DNA of 64,000 bases from NCBI RefSeq assembly GCF_030503895.2, contig NZ_CP129970.2, positions 3,395,001 to 3,459,000 of the forward strand. The letters are read 5' to 3'. The stretch comes from Marivirga arenosa (lineage in GTDB: Bacteria; Bacteroidota; Bacteroidia; Cytophagales; Cyclobacteriaceae). A program made the translations under genes and the position numbers. The first letter of the stretch is position 1. Each line of letters opens with the position of its first letter. Positions 61,278-64,000 of the stretch are shown here, piece by piece. The notes below the pieces were generated by a model. The model worked only from the letters and a program-made list of their open reading frames with translations. It had not been told where the DNA came from and did no database searches.

Positions 61278-63017
61278 ATGCGCAGATATCTAATCATTCT
61301 GTTTTTAATTAATATTATTAGTTTTAATGCTGAATCACAGAGGATTAGATATAAAAATCTATTTCCGCTTCTTCAAAGTAAAGACTATAAAACAGCGGAA
61401 CCACAATTACTAGCATTCTTATCTGAAAATGATGACGAGGCCAATGCTTATTTTTATTTGGGTGAAATCATAGTTTCTAAATTAGATACCATTCCCATTT
61501 TCCCTACGCATAATCAATTTGATTCAATGGCTAATAAAGCTATTGAGGCTTACAAAAAATCAATTGAACTAGTAGACGATAGAGAGGTCAGAAAAAATGA
61601 TGATTATTATGCTGCTTATAATAGACGGGATTTAAGAACTGGTAAGTTTGGTATTAAGATTTCTGATATTCATTTAGATTATGAAAATAAGATTGAGGCA
61701 ATAAGAGAAAAGCTAGGATTGTTAGAGGATATCTACCAGCTTAAAATCAGTACATTATCTTCTTATGAAAATTTTTCAGAAAAGATCTTAAAATTCCAAA
61801 ATAAATTTCCTGATGAACTAGCCTTTTTATTAAGGGCTAAGCAAGAAGATATTGATAAATTAACAGATATAGTTACTTCCTACAATAAGTTAATTGTAGA
61901 ATATACTTCCTTCTCGGAAAAGCTTAATGCAATGAATCATCCTAAGCATCAAGCTGATTTGAATATAAGTAAAATAGAGAATTGGAATGATCTAAATAAA
62001 CTAAAATTCGATCAAGAAAATTTCAACTTAGAAATCTATGATTATGAAGCATACTTAAGCAAGCTTCAAGAAAGAATTGAGAAAGAAGTAATCCCATTTA
62101 AAGCACTGTTACTTAAAACAGTTAATGATTTTAATTCAGATTTAAGTAATAATACAGAGGCTCAAGATCCCACTGACTTGAGGGATTTAGAAATTCCTGA
62201 AAACTTAAGCTTAGGATTAAAAGAATTAGACAAAACAAATACTATATTCAATATCTTAGCTTATAAAATTCAAAAAAATGAGACGAACCTATTCAATAAT
62301 GCTAATCTATACCCCGTATTAGCTGACTCAACTAATATTTATCAAAGGGCTAATTTGGTTGAATTATATCAAGTAGAATTAAGTAAGCAATTAGCTTTAA
62401 TTGAGCAGATAGAAGATTTAATATCTGAAAGGATATTTAATGATTTTAATTCTTTCTTTGAGGAATTTGAGCCTTCATTTGAAGCATATTTAGAAACGGA
62501 GAAAACAATTGTAAAGCAAATATTAGAATTGGCGACAAAAAGGAGTGATGAAATGGCAAAACAAATTCAATTTTTCTCCTATGAATCAGATTCAATTTTT
62601 TCTTCTTATGAGGTAGCGGCTACTTATGAAAGTAATAAATATGTATTAAACACTATTGAATTAGATTCTACATTGATATTAAATGGATCAATTGCAGATA
62701 ATCCTTTCATAGCATCAGCAGCCTTTGATATGAATATCGGTTCATTGGTATTATTACATGATAGTACATTTACTTTAAATAAGATGATATTATTGAATGA
62801 TAACATACTTATAAATTTAGAGTCTAGCAAAGATGATCAGCGAGTTCAAGTATTACATTATTATACTACAGATTTAGAAGAATTATGGAGCATTGAATAT
62901 GAGAGTGAATTAGTTTTAGCAGACGCTAAAGTTGAAGCGGGAATATTTTTTATTTACAGTGAAAAAGGAGAGGTTATACAAACATTAAACTCACAAGGGG
63001 AGATAATAGGTAATTAA
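61278..63017 (+). CDS. exported helical protein with TPR-like N-terminus
   Basis: 579 residues. The signal peptide at about 1-20 ends FNAESQ. Residues about 25-120 resemble a TPR-like helical start (LFPLLQSKDYKTAEPQLLAFLSENDDEANAYFYLGEI). The middle, to about 440, is mostly helical and charged, and likely a long coiled domain. The last 130 residues turn to strand-rich patterns (ELDSTLILNGSIADNPFIASAAFD). No enzyme motif is seen. It may be a scaffold in the periplasm. The gene starts 44 bases after the phosphoribosyltransferase gene. Confidence 0.75.
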   Translation: MRRYLIILFLINIISFNAESQRIRYKNLFPLLQSKDYKTAEPQLLAFLSENDDEANAYFYLGEIIVSKLDTIPIFPTHNQFDSMANKAIEAYKKSIELVDDREVRKNDDYYAAYNRRDLRTGKFGIKISDIHLDYENKIEAIREKLGLLEDIYQLKISTLSSYENFSEKILKFQNKFPDELAFLLRAKQEDIDKLTDIVTSYNKLIVEYTSFSEKLNAMNHPKHQADLNISKIENWNDLNKLKFDQENFNLEIYDYEAYLSKLQERIEKEVIPFKALLLKTVNDFNSDLSNNTEAQDPTDLRDLEIPENLSLGLKELDKTNTIFNILAYKIQKNETNLFNNANLYPVLADSTNIYQRANLVELYQVELSKQLALIEQIEDLISERIFNDFNSFFEEFEPSFEAYLETEKTIVKQILELATKRSDEMAKQIQFFSYESDSIFSSYEVAATYESNKYVLNTIELDSTLILNGSIADNPFIASAAFDMNIGSLVLLHDSTFTLNKMILLNDNILINLESSKDDQRVQVLHYYTTDLEELWSIEYESELVLADAKVEAGIFFIYSEKGEVIQTLNSQGEIIGN

Positions 63018-63125
63018 TATAATTTTACCTCCGATCATTTTGCGCTTATTAAATCAAAAATTGCATATTTGTATTTTATATTTCTAGGTAAGTATTGCCT
63101 TAGGTATTTCAAGAATTAAGATATA

Positions 63126-64000
63126 ATGAGTCAAAAAATAAATATCACTTTGCCTGATGGCACAGTAAAAGAATTTGATAAAGGAATTACAGGACATGAG
63201 ATTGCTTTAAGCATAAGTGAAGGCTTAGCGCGAAATGTATTGTCAACTAAAGTTAATGGTCAGGTTTGGGATTCTTCACGTGAGATTAATGAAGATTCAC
63301 ATGTCCAATTATTGACATGGAATGACCCTGAGGGACAAAATACATTTTGGCACTCTTCTGCTCACTTATTAGCGGAGGCACTGGAAGAACTTTATCCTGG
63401 AATCAAATTTGGTATTGGACCACCCATAGCAAATGGTTTTTATTATGATGTGGATTTTGGTGATAAAGTCTTAGAAGGAGAGGAGCTTGAAAAAATTGAG
63501 CAGAAAATGCTTGAGTTGGCTCGTCAAAAAAATGAATTTAAACGTTCTGAGATTTCTAAGAAAGATGCGGTTGAATACTATCAAGAAAAAGGTGATGAGT
63601 ATAAACTAGAACTAATTGATGGCTTAAATGATGGCGAAATTACGTTCTATCAACAAGGTAATTTCACTGATTTATGTAGAGGGCCTCATATACCTCATAC
63701 TGGCTATATCAAAGCAGTTAAGTTATTAAATATAGCAGGTGCATACTGGAGAGGAGATGAAAAGAGGAAACAGCTTACTAGAATCTATGGTATCACATTT
63801 CCTAAGCAAAAAGAGCTTAAAGAATATTTAACACTTTTAGAAGAAGCTAAAAAGCGTGACCATAGAAAGCTTGGTAAAGAAATGGAATTGTTTGCCTTTT
63901 CTGAAAAAGTAGGGATGGGGTTGCCATTGTGGCTTCCTAAAGGTACTATGTTGAGGGATCGATTAGAAAATTTCTTAAAGAAAGCTCAGATCAAAGCAGG
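63126..64000 (+). CDS. thrS: threonyl-tRNA synthetase (3' end cut by window edge)
   Basis: About 291 residues from ATG 63126 to the edge; full length is about 640. The N-terminal TGS domain ([25 protein letters not shown]) is followed by the N2 editing domain with [55 protein letters not shown] and the [11 protein letters not shown] linker to the catalytic part. The editing-domain metal-site residues HSSAH and the conserved Cys in DLCRGPH are present. Charges tRNA-Thr. The catalytic domain lies outside the window. Confidence 0.97.
   Translation, partial: MSQKINITLPDGTVKEFDKGITGHEIALSISEGLARNVLSTKVNGQVWDSSREINEDSHVQLLTWNDPEGQNTFWHSSAHLLAEALEELYPGIKFGIGPPIANGFYYDVDFGDKVLEGEELEKIEQKMLELARQKNEFKRSEISKKDAVEYYQEKGDEYKLELIDGLNDGEITFYQQGNFTDLCRGPHIPHTGYIKAVKLLNIAGAYWRGDEKRKQLTRIYGITFPKQKELKEYLTLLEEAKKRDHRKLGKEMELFAFSEKVGMGLPLWLPKGTMLRDRLENFLKKAQIKA

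Noticed and set aside
1-64000. CRISPR array, insertion sequence, prophage or toxin-antitoxin locus
   Set aside because: No regularly spaced repeats, transposase, integrase, phage structural genes or paired small toxin/antitoxin genes were seen on either strand.

Overview
The window looks like chromosomal DNA from a low-GC member of the Bacteroidota, most likely a marine Cytophagales bacterium. A Marivirga-like genus would fit, but that is an impression and not a proof. The grounds are: two TonB-dependent receptors with carboxypeptidase-like N-terminal domains, many Sec-secreted proteins ending their signal in SAQ or a lipobox, M57 and HEXXH-containing lipoprotein proteases, PAS-rich histidine kinases of the type usual in this phylum, weak Shine-Dalgarno signals, and candidate promoters of the form TTG-N19-21-TAnnTTTG. 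I see no plasmid, phage, transposon, integron or CRISPR signature. Coding density is high, no gap exceeds 300 bases, and neighbouring genes often overlap or share stop codons.

Layout. 1-3280: truncated MATE exporter, small membrane proteins, an alpha/beta hydrolase. 3419-6363: coiled-coil membrane protein, then a flippase-like membrane protein, a GT2 glycosyltransferase and a small protein in an overlapping set. 6367-9315: beta-rich exported protein and a large zinc metalloprotease lipoprotein. 9521-14312: tightly overlapping operon of SpoIIE-type phosphatase, polysaccharide deacetylase, GT2 glycosyltransferase, TatD nuclease and asparaginase. 14491-17013: tRNA-Ser and an ExbB/small membrane protein/ExbD/ExbD energising cassette. 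17095-19976: UMF1-family transporter and an orphan CHASE3-GAF sensor. 20218-24549: two amidohydrolase-fold proteins, one a tandem fusion. 24603-31222: thioredoxin, a 1297-residue hybrid kinase and an OmpR-type two-component pair placed just upstream of a TonB receptor (31369-33819).

33971-38423: ROK sugar kinase, rpe, second TonB receptor and an LpoB-like lipoprotein. 38424-41544: ArsC-like protein, small secreted protein and a tandem pair of M57 HEIGH-type protease lipoproteins. 41658-45351: amidohydrolase, unknown protein, DUF3352-like membrane protein with a YwqK/MORN-like tail. 45464-48529: tRNA-Asp, accA, metallo-beta-lactamase-fold hydrolase, patatin. 48643-52364: M16 protease and dienelactone-hydrolase-like protein. 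52466-56606: 1254-residue multi-PAS kinase with a partner receiver. 56700-60037: FAD oxidoreductase, alpha/beta hydrolase and menE. 60243-64000: Lrp regulator, phosphoribosyltransferase, helical exported protein and the start of thrS.

Together the genes cover envelope biogenesis and transport (ExbB/D powering TonB receptors, secreted proteases and hydrolases), signalling through large sensor kinases, and scattered housekeeping functions. I did not find a clear, novel defence or mobile system. The best leads are the degenerate amidohydrolase pair, the duplicated M57 proteases with duplicated upstream regions, the phosphatase-deacetylase-glycosyltransferase operon, and the ExbB cassette with its acidic periplasmic arm. 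All functions are inferred by reading motifs; no database search was run.
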